Assembly (NCBI RefSeq): GCF_001909285.1
Contig: NZ_MRSV01000001.1
Span: 1,940,556 to 2,004,555, forward strand
Reading direction: 5' to 3'
DNA from: Exiguobacterium profundum
Lineage (GTDB): Bacteria; Bacillota; Bacilli; Exiguobacteriales; Exiguobacteriaceae
Length of the DNA stretch: 64,000 bases
The notes under the pieces were generated by a model. The model was not told the DNA's origin. It saw nothing but the letters and a program-made list of their open reading frames with translations, and searched no databases. Of this stretch, positions 26,320 through 35,002 are shown piece after piece (position 1 is the stretch's first letter; each line of letters starts with the position of its first letter). A program made the position numbers and the translations under genes.

Positions 26320-26799
26320 TTAACCTCTGAACCAATCCCAAAAATGAGCACCTTGGGCGACAATCAAATAGTCGAACCAGCGTCTATAATCCACCGGAAG
26401 TTTTTCGGTGTCATTTGCGTACGTTAAAAATTCCCCAATCCAAATGTAGTTCTCATTTTCGCCTAAGACCTCGCAAACAATCCATTCCCCATCTCTCCCG
26501 ACACCGACGGGGATGAATTGTTCAGGGCACTCCCATATTTCACGATATTCGATGATTTCATCCACACTAAAGAGTCGAATCCCTCCACCATATGTCGGAT
26601 GGACAAATAGTTCAACACCATTATGACTCTTTAAAAATTGGATAACGTCATTTGGCATCATTTGCTTCAATCGCTTGATTTCAACTTCCGTCGCGGGCTC
26701 ACTGAATGAAAAGTGTAACGTGTCCACATATCCCTCTTCATTTTGAATTTCGATTCGATTATTTACAAGCCTACTTTTCAACGCTTCAAGTGCAATCAT
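26320..26799 (-). CDS. SMI1/KNR4 (SUKH) family protein
   Basis: The 159-residue protein has the SUKH-superfamily pattern: SEPATEVEIKRLKQMMPNDVIQFLKSHNGVELF near residues 33-65, then GGIRLFSVDEIIEYRE and IPVGVGRDGEWIVCEV. In many bacteria these are immunity proteins to polymorphic toxins. Others are stand-alone with unknown roles. No toxin, LXG or RHS gene is nearby, so it is an orphan. The ATG at 26799 has GGGG eight bases upstream. A terminator follows. Confidence 0.75.
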   Translation of the reverse strand: MIALEALKSRLVNNRIEIQNEEGYVDTLHFSFSEPATEVEIKRLKQMMPNDVIQFLKSHNGVELFVHPTYGGGIRLFSVDEIIEYREIWECPEQFIPVGVGRDGEWIVCEVLGENENYIWIGEFLTYANDTEKLPVDYRRWFDYLIVAQGAHFWDWFRG

Positions 26800-26897
26800 C
26801 AACTCAACCCCACTTTTTGAGAATTAACGACATTCGTACCGTATCTTTCATTTCCACTTTTCTAAGTATTGCATATATCGACCTTTCAGCGTTCAAT

Positions 26898-26938
26898 AAA
26901 AAAGGACATCGGGCACGACTTGATCGCGTCCGATGTCC
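26898..26938 (-). terminator. Terminator of the AmiS/UreI-like gene
   Basis: GGACATCGG and CCGATGTCC arms (complements of 26930-26938 and 26904-26912) enclose a loop that can pair further, and TTTTTT follows on the minus strand. Confidence 0.85.
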
Positions 26939-26958
26939 TCGAATCGTTTTTTAATTCT

Positions 26959-27558
26959 TCATGAAGCAATTTCTATCGTCTGTTTCGTACGTTTGACAGA
27001 AACGATGAAGTACAGGATTGCCGTACCGCTCGCCGCCCACCAAACCATGTCATACCATCCGTTCATCAGTCCAGCCATCCCAGCCATCGCCGGGACAATC
27101 AGCGTCAACCATGATAATACGAGGGCGACACGTGCTGTGATGGCCTCATTCGGTTTTTCGAGTCCCATTCCAAAGAAGAACAACGCCCAAAGGAATGACC
27201 AGAAGAACCACGTCAACGCTCCCATCGGATCACTTTCTGCAATCGCCATCACACCGTAAAAAGCAGCTGCAATCGAAACGAATAATGAGAACCAGCCAAC
27301 GCCACGTCCGTCTAAATTCAAAATAAACGTCACCCCTACATATAAATAAGTGAACGCAAATAGATAGATACTCGCATGACCGAATTGCTCTTCTGGACTC
27401 GCCCCAATCAATAACCATGTGGCGATAAACGTTTGTAAGAGTCCCGTAAACAAAATAAAAAATCCTGCGCTCTTGCTATCCACTTTCCCGAGAAGAACGA
27501 GACTATTTAAAAACAGTGCGACGCCACCGAATAGTAAACTTACATTACCCACACTCAT
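26959..27558 (-). CDS. AmiS/UreI family urea or amide channel
   Basis: The 199-residue protein has six membrane segments, starting MSVGNVSLLFGGVALFLNSLVLLG, with the family's conserved aromatic segments FLYAF-type (IYLFAFTYLYVGVTFILN) and LTWFFWSFLWALFFF. UreI is a proton-gated urea channel and AmiS an amide transporter. Neither urease nor amidase genes are in this window, so the substrate source is unknown. It has its own terminator and no obvious operon partner. Confidence 0.82.
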   Translation of the reverse strand: MSVGNVSLLFGGVALFLNSLVLLGKVDSKSAGFFILFTGLLQTFIATWLLIGASPEEQFGHASIYLFAFTYLYVGVTFILNLDGRGVGWFSLFVSIAAAFYGVMAIAESDPMGALTWFFWSFLWALFFFGMGLEKPNEAITARVALVLSWLTLIVPAMAGMAGLMNGWYDMVWWAASGTAILYFIVSVKRTKQTIEIAS

Positions 27559-27662
27559 TACCCCTTTGTACAGATGTCTGACCTTTAATCTACTGTATCA
27601 CTTTAGCTTGAATTCGCTTTCAGTGCAAGGGGATTTTTACGTGTTCACGAGAACGCCACGCC

Positions 27663-28523
27663 TTACTCATTCTCAAGGGTTTGGATGGCCTCGTCGATTC
27701 GCTCTTGTTCCTCATCCGTGAAAGTCGGATATTGTGGATCAATGCGTTCAAGAACTTCAATCATGACTGACGAAATAATAAAACGACTATACCACTCATC
27801 ATCTGCCGGCAATACATACCAGGGTGAGACTTCCGTTGATGTGTGCGACAACATCTCGGCAAAGATTCCTTGATATTCTTCCCAATGCTGCCGCTCTTCG
27901 ATGTCACTGAAGGAGAATTCCCAATTCTTTTTCGGATCTTTTAATCGTTCAAGCAAACGGTCTCGTTGTTTATCTTTAGATACATTGAAAAAGAACTTGA
28001 TGACTTCGAATCCGTTTTCCTGTAAATAGCGTTCATAATCGTTGATTTGACGATATCGCATCTGCCAGACCTCTTCCTGGTCCATTTCCTCCGGAAGTAC
28101 TTCGTCCCCCAACAAATCATGTACACGTGGTGCAATGACCTCTTCATAATGAGATCGGTTCAAAATCCCGACCTGGCCTCTTTCAGGTAATAAGTCATGC
28201 ATTCGCCACAGATAGTCGTGCTTTTTTTCTGTATCATAAGGTTTTTGAAACGCATTCGTCTTCAGTCCTTGGGCGTTCAAATTTGAAAAGATATAGCTGA
28301 TTGCCTCATCTTTTCCACCCGCATCAAGCGCCTGTAAAACGACAATAATCCCTTTCTTACTCTCGGCATACAATCGCCAATGTAGCTCTTTCAATCGCTC
28401 GACACTGTTCGGGATGAGTTCAGTCGTCAAGGTGTCATCCTCCGGTTTGTCTGAAACAGTCGTTGGAATATCATCTAATTGAATCTTTCTGTTTGGTGAT
28501 ACAATAAATTCCTTCGTGTTCAT
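27663..28523 (-). CDS. Polyphosphate kinase 2 family protein
   Basis: The 286-residue protein has PPK2 motifs: Walker A in VLQALDAGGKDEAI, the lid RSHYEEVIAPRV, and Walker B-like FEVIKFFFNVSKDKQRDRLLER. PPK2 enzymes use polyphosphate to phosphorylate AMP or ADP. The stand-alone single-domain size fits a class I-III enzyme. The class cannot be fixed by eye. It is monocistronic and seems to lack a strong terminator of its own. Confidence 0.9.
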   Translation of the reverse strand: MNTKEFIVSPNRKIQLDDIPTTVSDKPEDDTLTTELIPNSVERLKELHWRLYAESKKGIIVVLQALDAGGKDEAISYIFSNLNAQGLKTNAFQKPYDTEKKHDYLWRMHDLLPERGQVGILNRSHYEEVIAPRVHDLLGDEVLPEEMDQEEVWQMRYRQINDYERYLQENGFEVIKFFFNVSKDKQRDRLLERLKDPKKNWEFSFSDIEERQHWEEYQGIFAEMLSHTSTEVSPWYVLPADDEWYSRFIISSVMIEVLERIDPQYPTFTDEEQERIDEAIQTLENE

Positions 28524-28579
28524 ACTCGTTCTCCTTTTCGCTCGACGTTCAACTTTGATTTACCCAAAAACTGCATAAG

Positions 28580-28609
28580 AAAATCTCTTCCGAAAATTTC
28601 GGAAGAGAT
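28580..28609 (-). terminator. Terminator of the M4 protease gene
   Basis: The long perfect stem ATCTCTTCCGAAA / TTTCGGAAGAGAT (28583-28609) is followed by TTTCTT on the minus strand. Confidence 0.85.
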
Positions 28610-28618
28610 GTTGAGAAC

Positions 28619-30148
28619 TTAGTAGATTCCGACAGCGTCAAATGATTTCGCAGCTGATACCGCTTGCGGACTTGTCGCACCGTAAAGGTCTTTCGCAGAT
28701 TGTACGACCGCTTGACGAAGGCTTGAGAAGTTAGACGTTGGTGTCAAGTAAACATTGAGGGCACGGTAATAGATATCCCCCATCGCCATGACTCCTACTC
28801 CTTGCACCGATACGCCGTAGTGCGATCCACCGTTACCTAAGAGGTATGCCGCTTTGTTGACGATACCTGAGTTGATGTGAACCCCACCATTGTCTTGTGT
28901 GCCTGTGTAACGTTTCGAGTAGTGATCTGGGTCACCGTATGCAGCCGGGTTCGCCATCGAACGAAGTCCGTCGCCCGCTACACCAGGTGTGTAGATGTCT
29001 TCCCCTACCAACCAGTCGAAGTTTGTGCCGACGCTATATTCCGCCACTGTACCTAAGATATCCGATACTGCTTCATTGATCGCCCCGGACTCGTTTTGAT
29101 AGATTAATCCTGCCGTGTACTCCGTGACCGCGTGAGTCAATTCGTGAGCGACTACGTCAAGCGCACCTGAAAGATACGTGAACGTTTGACCGTCACCGTC
29201 TCCGTATACCATCTTACTTCCGTCCCAGAACGCATTGTTGTAGCTACGGCTATAGTGAACCGTTGAGTTCAATGCAGCTCCGGCGTTGTCATAGCTGTTC
29301 CGTCCGTAAGTGTTTTTGTAGAAATCATATGTCTTTGTCGCGTTGACGTGTGCAGAGACAGCGGCACGGTCATAAGTCGTGTTCAAGACGTTATCCACGT
29401 CAGCCCATAGCGAACCTGGGAGTGTCGTACGGTTTTTCGCATCGTTCGTATAGATTCCCTTCCCACGCGTTGAATCTTGGAGATAATAGTAAGATCCGCT
29501 CTTCGTTGTCTTGAACGTTTGGCTGTAGCCGAGAACATCGATTCCCGTTCCCGTATAAGTCGTACCTGTCACACCGTTCGTCGGTCTTGCGTGAGCCAAC
29601 TGGTCGAATTTATTGAGTACCTCACCCGTCCCCGCATCGATGAAGTATGTCCAACGGGATGGCTCTTCCGCTTCAAGGATCGTTCCGGTCACTTGATATG
29701 CATAGACCGACTTGTCACCTTTTGGATAGACAATCAATTCTGCTTCCGGTTCGAGCTCGTAGGCCCCTTTATGACCGACAAGCTTTTTGTAACTCGCAAT
29801 GGCTTTCTTTTCAGTTAACTTGATTGACTTATGTAGATTTTTGACCGTTTTTTCATCATCCACGACTGTCTTCAATTGACCCGCTTCATCTACGACACCG
29901 ACTACCACACCACCGAATACGGGTACGCCATCAACTGTCTGTTGGAGTTTAACCACTTTCCCGACTTTGTCTGATTTCGACTCGATCGTCTTGAACTCAC
30001 CCTTTGATTTGACATACTCTTTTACAATGGTTGTCGGCGCACTTTCTGATGGTTTCGTCAGAGTGCCTGACTTCAATTCTGCCGCACCGACCAATTGTGG
30101 GACGAGCAAGACGCCTGCGATTAGTGATGTAGAAACAACTTTTTTCAT
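28619..30148 (-). CDS. Secreted neutral metalloprotease (M4, bacillolysin type)
   Basis: The 509-residue preproenzyme has a signal peptide ([24 protein letters not shown] split near residue 23), a long propeptide with FTP and PepSY parts (about 35-185), and the mature peptidase. The zinc site is HELTH at 335-339 with Glu359 in GAINEAVSD. The C-terminal catalytic His lies in NGGVHINSG. Calcium-binding Asp residues surround GDGDGQTF. It is exported and self-processing. AAAGGAGGAAAACAC precedes the ATG. Confidence 0.95.
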   Translation of the reverse strand: MKKVVSTSLIAGVLLVPQLVGAAELKSGTLTKPSESAPTTIVKEYVKSKGEFKTIESKSDKVGKVVKLQQTVDGVPVFGGVVVGVVDEAGQLKTVVDDEKTVKNLHKSIKLTEKKAIASYKKLVGHKGAYELEPEAELIVYPKGDKSVYAYQVTGTILEAEEPSRWTYFIDAGTGEVLNKFDQLAHARPTNGVTGTTYTGTGIDVLGYSQTFKTTKSGSYYYLQDSTRGKGIYTNDAKNRTTLPGSLWADVDNVLNTTYDRAAVSAHVNATKTYDFYKNTYGRNSYDNAGAALNSTVHYSRSYNNAFWDGSKMVYGDGDGQTFTYLSGALDVVAHELTHAVTEYTAGLIYQNESGAINEAVSDILGTVAEYSVGTNFDWLVGEDIYTPGVAGDGLRSMANPAAYGDPDHYSKRYTGTQDNGGVHINSGIVNKAAYLLGNGGSHYGVSVQGVGVMAMGDIYYRALNVYLTPTSNFSSLRQAVVQSAKDLYGATSPQAVSAAKSFDAVGIY

Positions 30149-30282
30149 GTGTTTTCCTCCTTTGTGATGATTCTTACTTTACACACTTTCCCACAAAGGC
30201 TGTATCCATCTTTTTAATTATTTTGATAATTCATAATATTGAGTATTTAGAACCATTCATTCTATTTACGACCTAATTTTAT

Positions 30283-30321
30283 CCAAAAAAATTCGTGCTC
30301 CTTTAGGAAAGGAGCACGAAT
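30283..30321 (-). terminator. Terminator of the second ABC-2 exporter operon
   Basis: A perfect 14-bp stem ATTCGTGCTCCTTT / AAAGGAGCACGAAT (30291-30304 with 30308-30321) followed by seven T on the minus strand. Confidence 0.92.
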
Positions 30322-30323
30322 AA

Positions 30324-31322
30324 TTAATAAACATCTTTTTGGGTAAAGTGGTAAAACGCATACGCCAAGGCGACCATCGACCAAATGAGAATGACGAGTA
30401 GCGAAAACGGTAACGTCATCCCATCAATCGGAGGAGCCTGCCCTTCCAAATAGGTATGAAGACCGAAGTTGACGTTCACCAGGTATTTCGAGCTATCCCA
30501 GTTTGAGCCAAGCGATGTCAAGAGTGGCCCCGAGATGAGGACAGCCATCATGATTCCGATTCCAGTCGCCGTATTTTTCACCAAGACAGAAATCATGAGA
30601 GAAATTGTCCCGACCGCAGCCACGACGAGCCATGAAAGACCCATCGACATAAGCAGGTACTCCCACATCGGCAACGTATGCACAAAGTCGGTCGAGAAGG
30701 TTCCGGTCGGCGAAGCTTGGAAACCGGTCAAAATCGGAGCATTCCATCCGTCCCAGCCGAGAACGATGCCGGATATGGCGTAACTGACGACGGCGGTCAC
30801 AAATATTAAAATCGATGTATAAAGGAGCGTCGTCAGCCATTTGGCGAGCAAGATCTTATATCGCCGGACCGGTCGCGATAACAACGTCTTGATCGTTCCA
30901 TCATTATGTTCTCCGCTCACGATATCTGCCATCAATACAATAATGAACAGCGGTAGGACAAGCGTAGTTCCTTGGGAGAAGAAGACGCGCATAAACGTCG
31001 GAGCTCCCGGATAATTCGGATTGATATCATTATCAAGATAATACTGATTCTGTTGGACTTGGAACTCAAGAATCTGCCGAAACTCGTCTTGAACGTTCGC
31101 GGAGGCGAGTCGGTTTTGTGTATCAATGATCTCTTGCTGGAGATCGACACGCCAATCAATCGTTCCTTGTTCTTCGCGTTGTTTCTCGATTTGACGATAG
31201 TTCGCATACGTGAACATCGAAACAAGCACGATCAGGATGATGGAGACGACCATCAATCTGCGCTTCCGATGAATCTTGAGCACTTCATTACGAATGAGAC
31301 CGAGCATCGATGGATTAGGCAA
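30324..31322 (-). CDS. ABC-2 type permease
   Basis: The 332-residue protein has an N-terminal basic stretch LIRNEVLKIHRKRRLM, a first membrane helix at about 20-40, a soluble extracytoplasmic region of about 85 residues, and five more helices. GEHNDGTIKTLLSRPVRRYKIL is the cytoplasmic segment typical of ABC-2 permeases. The TTG at 31322 is the best start: AGGCGGTGATC, nearly the full anti-16S complement, lies just upstream. GTG 31331 is the alternative. It overlaps the ATPase by eight bases and forms an exporter with it. Confidence 0.82.
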   Translation of the reverse strand: MPNPSMLGLIRNEVLKIHRKRRLMVVSIILIVLVSMFTYANYRQIEKQREEQGTIDWRVDLQQEIIDTQNRLASANVQDEFRQILEFQVQQNQYYLDNDINPNYPGAPTFMRVFFSQGTTLVLPLFIIVLMADIVSGEHNDGTIKTLLSRPVRRYKILLAKWLTTLLYTSILIFVTAVVSYAISGIVLGWDGWNAPILTGFQASPTGTFSTDFVHTLPMWEYLLMSMGLSWLVVAAVGTISLMISVLVKNTATGIGIMMAVLISGPLLTSLGSNWDSSKYLVNVNFGLHTYLEGQAPPIDGMTLPFSLLVILIWSMVALAYAFYHFTQKDVY

Positions 31323-32235
31323 TGTGATCACCGCCTGTCAACGTGATGAAGAGGTCCTCTAACGTTTGGACTCGGCGCTCGAGTCCGAACACCTCGACAT
31401 CTCTTTCCATCAAATATCGATTCAACTTCGCCGTCTCTTCCACGTTCATGGAAATACGAATCGTTCGTTCGTCCACCACGTCCGCTTGGTCGATTCCTTC
31501 GTACCCTTGAACGATCGGCAATACTTCGAAGCTATTCGTCACATGTAAGTCGACCGTTGACGCGAGTTCTTCAATCAAAGCATGGACCGTCCCCACCTTG
31601 ACAATCTTGCCTCGCGACATGATGGCGACTCGGTCCGCTAATAGCTCAATTTCAGCTAGGATGTGGCTCGACACAAGAACACTCAGCCCAGTTTCTTCAA
31701 CGAGACGACGGATGAAAAGTCGTAAATCCCGAATCCCCATCGGATCGAGCCCGTTCGTCGGCTCATCCAAGATGAGCACCCGTGGATTGTTTAATAACGC
31801 TTGGGCAATCCCGAGCCGCTGACGCATCCCGAGAGAGTACGTCTTCACTTTATCATCGATTCGAGCAGTCAAATCGACGAGGTCAATGACTTCTTGGATT
31901 CGCTTATCATCGACGCCAGGTAACATGCGTGCGAACGCTTCTAAGTTCTCACGTCCGGATAGAAACTTATACAGCTCTGGATTCTCGACGATTGCGCCGA
32001 TTTGATTCATCGCTTGGACGAATTGTTTGTCGACACGATACCCACAAATCGATACATTTCCTTTCGTCGGTTTGATCAAGCCAACAATCATTCGAATCGT
32101 CGTCGTCTTCCCGGCGCCGTTCGGCCCTAAAAATCCGAAGACCTCACCCGGGTAGACGTCTAACGAAATGTTATCGATAATCGTCTTTTTCCCAATCACT
32201 TTAGTTAGTTGATGTAGCTTTAACGTCGGTTCCAT
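31315..32235 (-). CDS. ABC exporter ATP-binding protein
   Basis: The 306-residue ATPase shows GPNGAGKTTTIRM (Walker A), YSLGMRQRLGIAQAL (signature), VLILDEPTNGLDP (Walker B) and VSSHILAEIE. The layout matches bacitracin- or lantibiotic-resistance type ATPases paired with ABC-2 permeases, including a C-terminal domain of about 90 residues. The substrate is unknown. No sensor kinase pair is adjacent, unlike typical BceAB systems. Confidence 0.92.
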   Translation of the reverse strand: MEPTLKLHQLTKVIGKKTIIDNISLDVYPGEVFGFLGPNGAGKTTTIRMIVGLIKPTKGNVSICGYRVDKQFVQAMNQIGAIVENPELYKFLSGRENLEAFARMLPGVDDKRIQEVIDLVDLTARIDDKVKTYSLGMRQRLGIAQALLNNPRVLILDEPTNGLDPMGIRDLRLFIRRLVEETGLSVLVSSHILAEIELLADRVAIMSRGKIVKVGTVHALIEELASTVDLHVTNSFEVLPIVQGYEGIDQADVVDERTIRISMNVEETAKLNRYLMERDVEVFGLERRVQTLEDLFITLTGGDHIA

Positions 32236-32353
32236 TGTCTCACCTCTTTCTTTATTCTATCGGACAAAAGCGAATCTGTCCTATTCGAACATTCACATAG
32301 GGCACATCCATTTATATTTGATATGATGTTTATATAGAAAGCGAGGTCAGCCC

Positions 32354-33103
32354 ATGAAACAGTCGAAATGGTATGCATTTTTAAGTGGCGCCGTTCTTTT
32401 AACGGGAATCGCCGTCTACGGTCTATGGATCGGCTATCAAGATATCGTCAATCCGCCGGAGCGAACACTTTCCGTCTCCGAAGATGAACGTCCTGAGCCA
32501 GAAGGAGACGTCTACGTCGCATTAGGCGATTCGTTGACACGCGGTGTGGGGTCAACATCAGGCGCAGGATATGTACAGCCTGTCAGCACTGCTCTTGAAG
32601 AAGAAGGCGTACGTACGCAAAACCTTGCCGTGTCTGGGGCACGAACAGAAGATTTACTCACACAACTCGAGCAACCTGAAGTGCGTCGAACGATTGAGAA
32701 CGCACGATATATCACGTTGACCATCGGTGGAAACGATTTGTTCAACCGTGGGGAAAACGTCGATAACTTCGAATCCGTCGATATTCAACAAGTGGTCACG
32801 GATGCGAAGACGAATTTAGAAACGATTTTCACTGAAATTCGATCACTCAACGATTCAGCAACCATCGTGTATATCGGTCTATACAATCCGTTTCAAAATG
32901 ATGAGAATGGACAAGCATTCAATCAGCTCATCCTCGATTGGAACGCATCCGCGAAACAATTGGCGAATGCGCAGAATATCGATGTGATCGACCCGTTCGC
33001 CTACATCTCTGACTTATCAAGAGACCTTGCGACCGACCAGTTCCACCCGAGTGACCGTACGTATGAGAAATTCGCGAATGATGTACTCTTCGTTCTCGAA
33101 TGA
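32354..33103 (+). CDS. SGNH/GDSL hydrolase, membrane-anchored
   Basis: The 249-residue protein has one N-terminal membrane helix (about 6-27) and the four SGNH blocks: GDSLTRG (Ser), SGARTEDL (Gly), TIGGNDLF (Asn) and DQFHPSD (Asp and His). It should act as an extracytoplasmic esterase or lipase, as in the YpmR group. The ATG follows AGCGAGGTC. It is monocistronic and ends at a bidirectional terminator. Confidence 0.9.
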   Translation: MKQSKWYAFLSGAVLLTGIAVYGLWIGYQDIVNPPERTLSVSEDERPEPEGDVYVALGDSLTRGVGSTSGAGYVQPVSTALEEEGVRTQNLAVSGARTEDLLTQLEQPEVRRTIENARYITLTIGGNDLFNRGENVDNFESVDIQQVVTDAKTNLETIFTEIRSLNDSATIVYIGLYNPFQNDENGQAFNQLILDWNASAKQLANAQNIDVIDPFAYISDLSRDLATDQFHPSDRTYEKFANDVLFVLE

Positions 33104-33104
33104 A

Positions 33105-33134
33105 CAAAATCCTCGTCAGCTTGACGAGGATTTT
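33105..33134. terminator. Bidirectional terminator between the SGNH gene and the GNAT gene
   Basis: AAAATCCTCGTCA / TGACGAGGATTTT (33106-33118 with 33122-33134) with T runs on both strands. Confidence 0.92.
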
Positions 33135-33806
33135 TTACTTCTCATATCGAACGATCCACTGTTCCCCTTGTTTCATCATGCCCGTCCCGACCCAACCGGC
33201 TTGGAGCAACTCAACTTGTCGCTCACGATTTTCCATCGGTACATCTTGCACAACTGATGTGGGATGCCACGAACGATGCATCTCTTTGTAAAAAATATAG
33301 CGGAGTTTCCCGCCATACTTTTCTTTCAACGCCCCGATTCTGAGTCCGAGCGTGAACTTGTCTTTCATGCTTGGAATATTGAAGGGTGCGACCGTCGCAC
33401 AGACGACATCGAATCGATCATCCGATTCCACTTGTGCCATCAACAGTTTGCCTAAATGTGTCTGTAGTCCATATCCACGGAAGTCTGGATGGACGTTCGT
33501 CACTTCCTGATACAGGACACGTTCAAGCGAATCCTCCGGCCATCCGATATCCCGCCCTAGATGTTCCGCATCGATCGGTGGGATGAGCATCGCTCGGAAC
33601 GCGATGATCCGACCATCTGATTTTGCCCCAATCAACGTCTGGTCATTCAATAGTTTCGTGAACTCCTCGATGGATAGCGATTGATAATGTTCTGGTTCAG
33701 TCAATGCCTGAATGACCGCATCTTGGACGGACAACAGTTCCGGTAAATCAGACAAGCCTAGAACGCAAACATAAAGGGAAAGGTCTTTGATCTCACCTTT
33801 CCACAT
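33135..33806 (-). CDS. GNAT acetyl/succinyltransferase of the racemase cluster
   Basis: The 223-residue protein has the GNAT CoA-binding region EVTNVHPDFRGYGLQTHLGKLLM. The following TVAPFNIPSMKDKFTLGLRIGALKEKYGGKLRYI resembles the GNATs found beside N-succinylamino-acid racemases. It would transfer a succinyl group to D-amino acids. The ATG at 33806 has GGAG nine bases upstream; a TTG five codons earlier lacks a site. It overlaps the racemase gene by 14 bases. The assignment to succinyl-CoA comes from context, so acetyl-CoA is not excluded. Confidence 0.72.
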   Translation of the reverse strand: MWKGEIKDLSLYVCVLGLSDLPELLSVQDAVIQALTEPEHYQSLSIEEFTKLLNDQTLIGAKSDGRIIAFRAMLIPPIDAEHLGRDIGWPEDSLERVLYQEVTNVHPDFRGYGLQTHLGKLLMAQVESDDRFDVVCATVAPFNIPSMKDKFTLGLRIGALKEKYGGKLRYIFYKEMHRSWHPTSVVQDVPMENRERQVELLQAGWVGTGMMKQGEQWIVRYEK

Positions 33807-34929
33807 GCGATTCTTCTCCAATCACGTAAGAATCCGTCGTCAATTCACGCAACACGTCCTCATCGACGTCAATACCGAGTCCCGGACGATTGTTCAGCGA
33901 GATGATTGGTAAATCATATAATAAGTTTCCGACATCTTTCCCGAATCGGAGCGGGCCCGTCAACTCGACCGTCTTCACGATTTTACTCGAGAAAGCGACG
34001 TGGAATCCTGCACTCGATGCAATAGAGGATTCGACCATGGAACCGATCTGGCATTCGATTCCGGACATTTCCGCCATATGGACCAACTTTCTCGCTGGAT
34101 AGATGCCACCACACTTCATCAGCTTGATGTTCGCTTTATGGGCTGCTTGCATCATCGTCAAGCGTCTCATATCGTGAACGTCTTTCAGCCCTTCATCCAT
34201 CATGAGCGGGACGGAAATTTTTTGTTTCATTTTTAGCATGCCTTCAAAATCATCCGCCTTGACCGGTTGTTCGACCCAATCGATGCCATACGGTTCGAGT
34301 AGACGCATGGCTTGAACCGTATTGGCCGCGTTGACCCACCCTTGGTTAACATCGACTCGAATCGGCACGTCATTTCCTACCGCTTCCCGTACCGCCTTGA
34401 CACGCGCCACATCCGTTTGCACATCGACTCCGACCTTCATCTTCACTGCCGTATAGCCTCGTTTCATTTGTTCGAGTGCCTCTTGTGCCATATGGTTCGG
34501 CTCTCCGATACTCAAGACGTGCGTGACTGGGAATGACTCATGGTACCGACCGCCAATCCATTCGTAGATGGGTTGATTCAGCTTTTTCCCGATCACATCA
34601 TGACAGGCGATATCGAGTGCTGCTTTGGCAGCCGGAACACCACGAATCGCACGGTCCATCTCGTCATGAATATGCTCTAAGTGCATCGGATTTTTTCCGA
34701 TTAGGTGCGGAGCCAATAGATGACGGAGGACGCTGACCGTGCTCTCAGCGGACTCACCCGTCACATGCTCATCCGCCACGGCTTCTCCATATCCGACAAG
34801 TCCACATGCGGTCGTCATTTTGACGATGACAGATGGCATATCATCATAACGGTGATAACTGACGATGAATGGTACCTTCAATGGAAAGCGAACCGAGAAA
34901 ATTTCTATTTTTTGAATATTCTTGTTCAT
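33793..34929 (-). CDS. Enolase-superfamily racemase, N-succinyl-amino-acid racemase-like
   Basis: The 378-residue enzyme is a muconate-lactonising subgroup member. Catalytic Lys residues sit in AVKMKVG (163-165). Metal ligands are Asp193 (RVDVNQGW), Glu220 (WVEQPV) and Asp245 (LMMDEGL). The second-base lysine lies in NIKLMKCGG. From memory it closely resembles the Bacillus cereus N-succinyl-Arg/Lys racemase group, including VADEHVTGES and GSMVESS. A dipeptide epimerase is the main alternative. The ATG has GGAG only about two bases away, an oddly short spacing; a GTG sits one codon earlier. Confidence 0.8.
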   Translation of the reverse strand: MNKNIQKIEIFSVRFPLKVPFIVSYHRYDDMPSVIVKMTTACGLVGYGEAVADEHVTGESAESTVSVLRHLLAPHLIGKNPMHLEHIHDEMDRAIRGVPAAKAALDIACHDVIGKKLNQPIYEWIGGRYHESFPVTHVLSIGEPNHMAQEALEQMKRGYTAVKMKVGVDVQTDVARVKAVREAVGNDVPIRVDVNQGWVNAANTVQAMRLLEPYGIDWVEQPVKADDFEGMLKMKQKISVPLMMDEGLKDVHDMRRLTMMQAAHKANIKLMKCGGIYPARKLVHMAEMSGIECQIGSMVESSIASSAGFHVAFSSKIVKTVELTGPLRFGKDVGNLLYDLPIISLNNRPGLGIDVDEDVLRELTTDSYVIGEESHVER

Positions 34930-34962
34930 CACTCCTTTACTTCAACTGCTCTTTCCTCTATA

Positions 34963-34983
34963 TTGTCGTTATATAGTCGCTAA
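34963..34983. promoter_or_regulatory. Candidate operator 1 of the racemase cluster
   Basis: Two tandem half-sites, TTGTCGTTA and WGTCGCTAA, with an 11-bp period lie between the divergent racemase and regulator genes, 20 bp before the regulator ATG. A second copy at 37678-37698 differs at one of 21 positions. It also overlaps a possible -10 (TATAGT). Confidence 0.65.
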
Positions 34984-35002
34984 ATTGCAAGGGGGATTTT
35001 CA

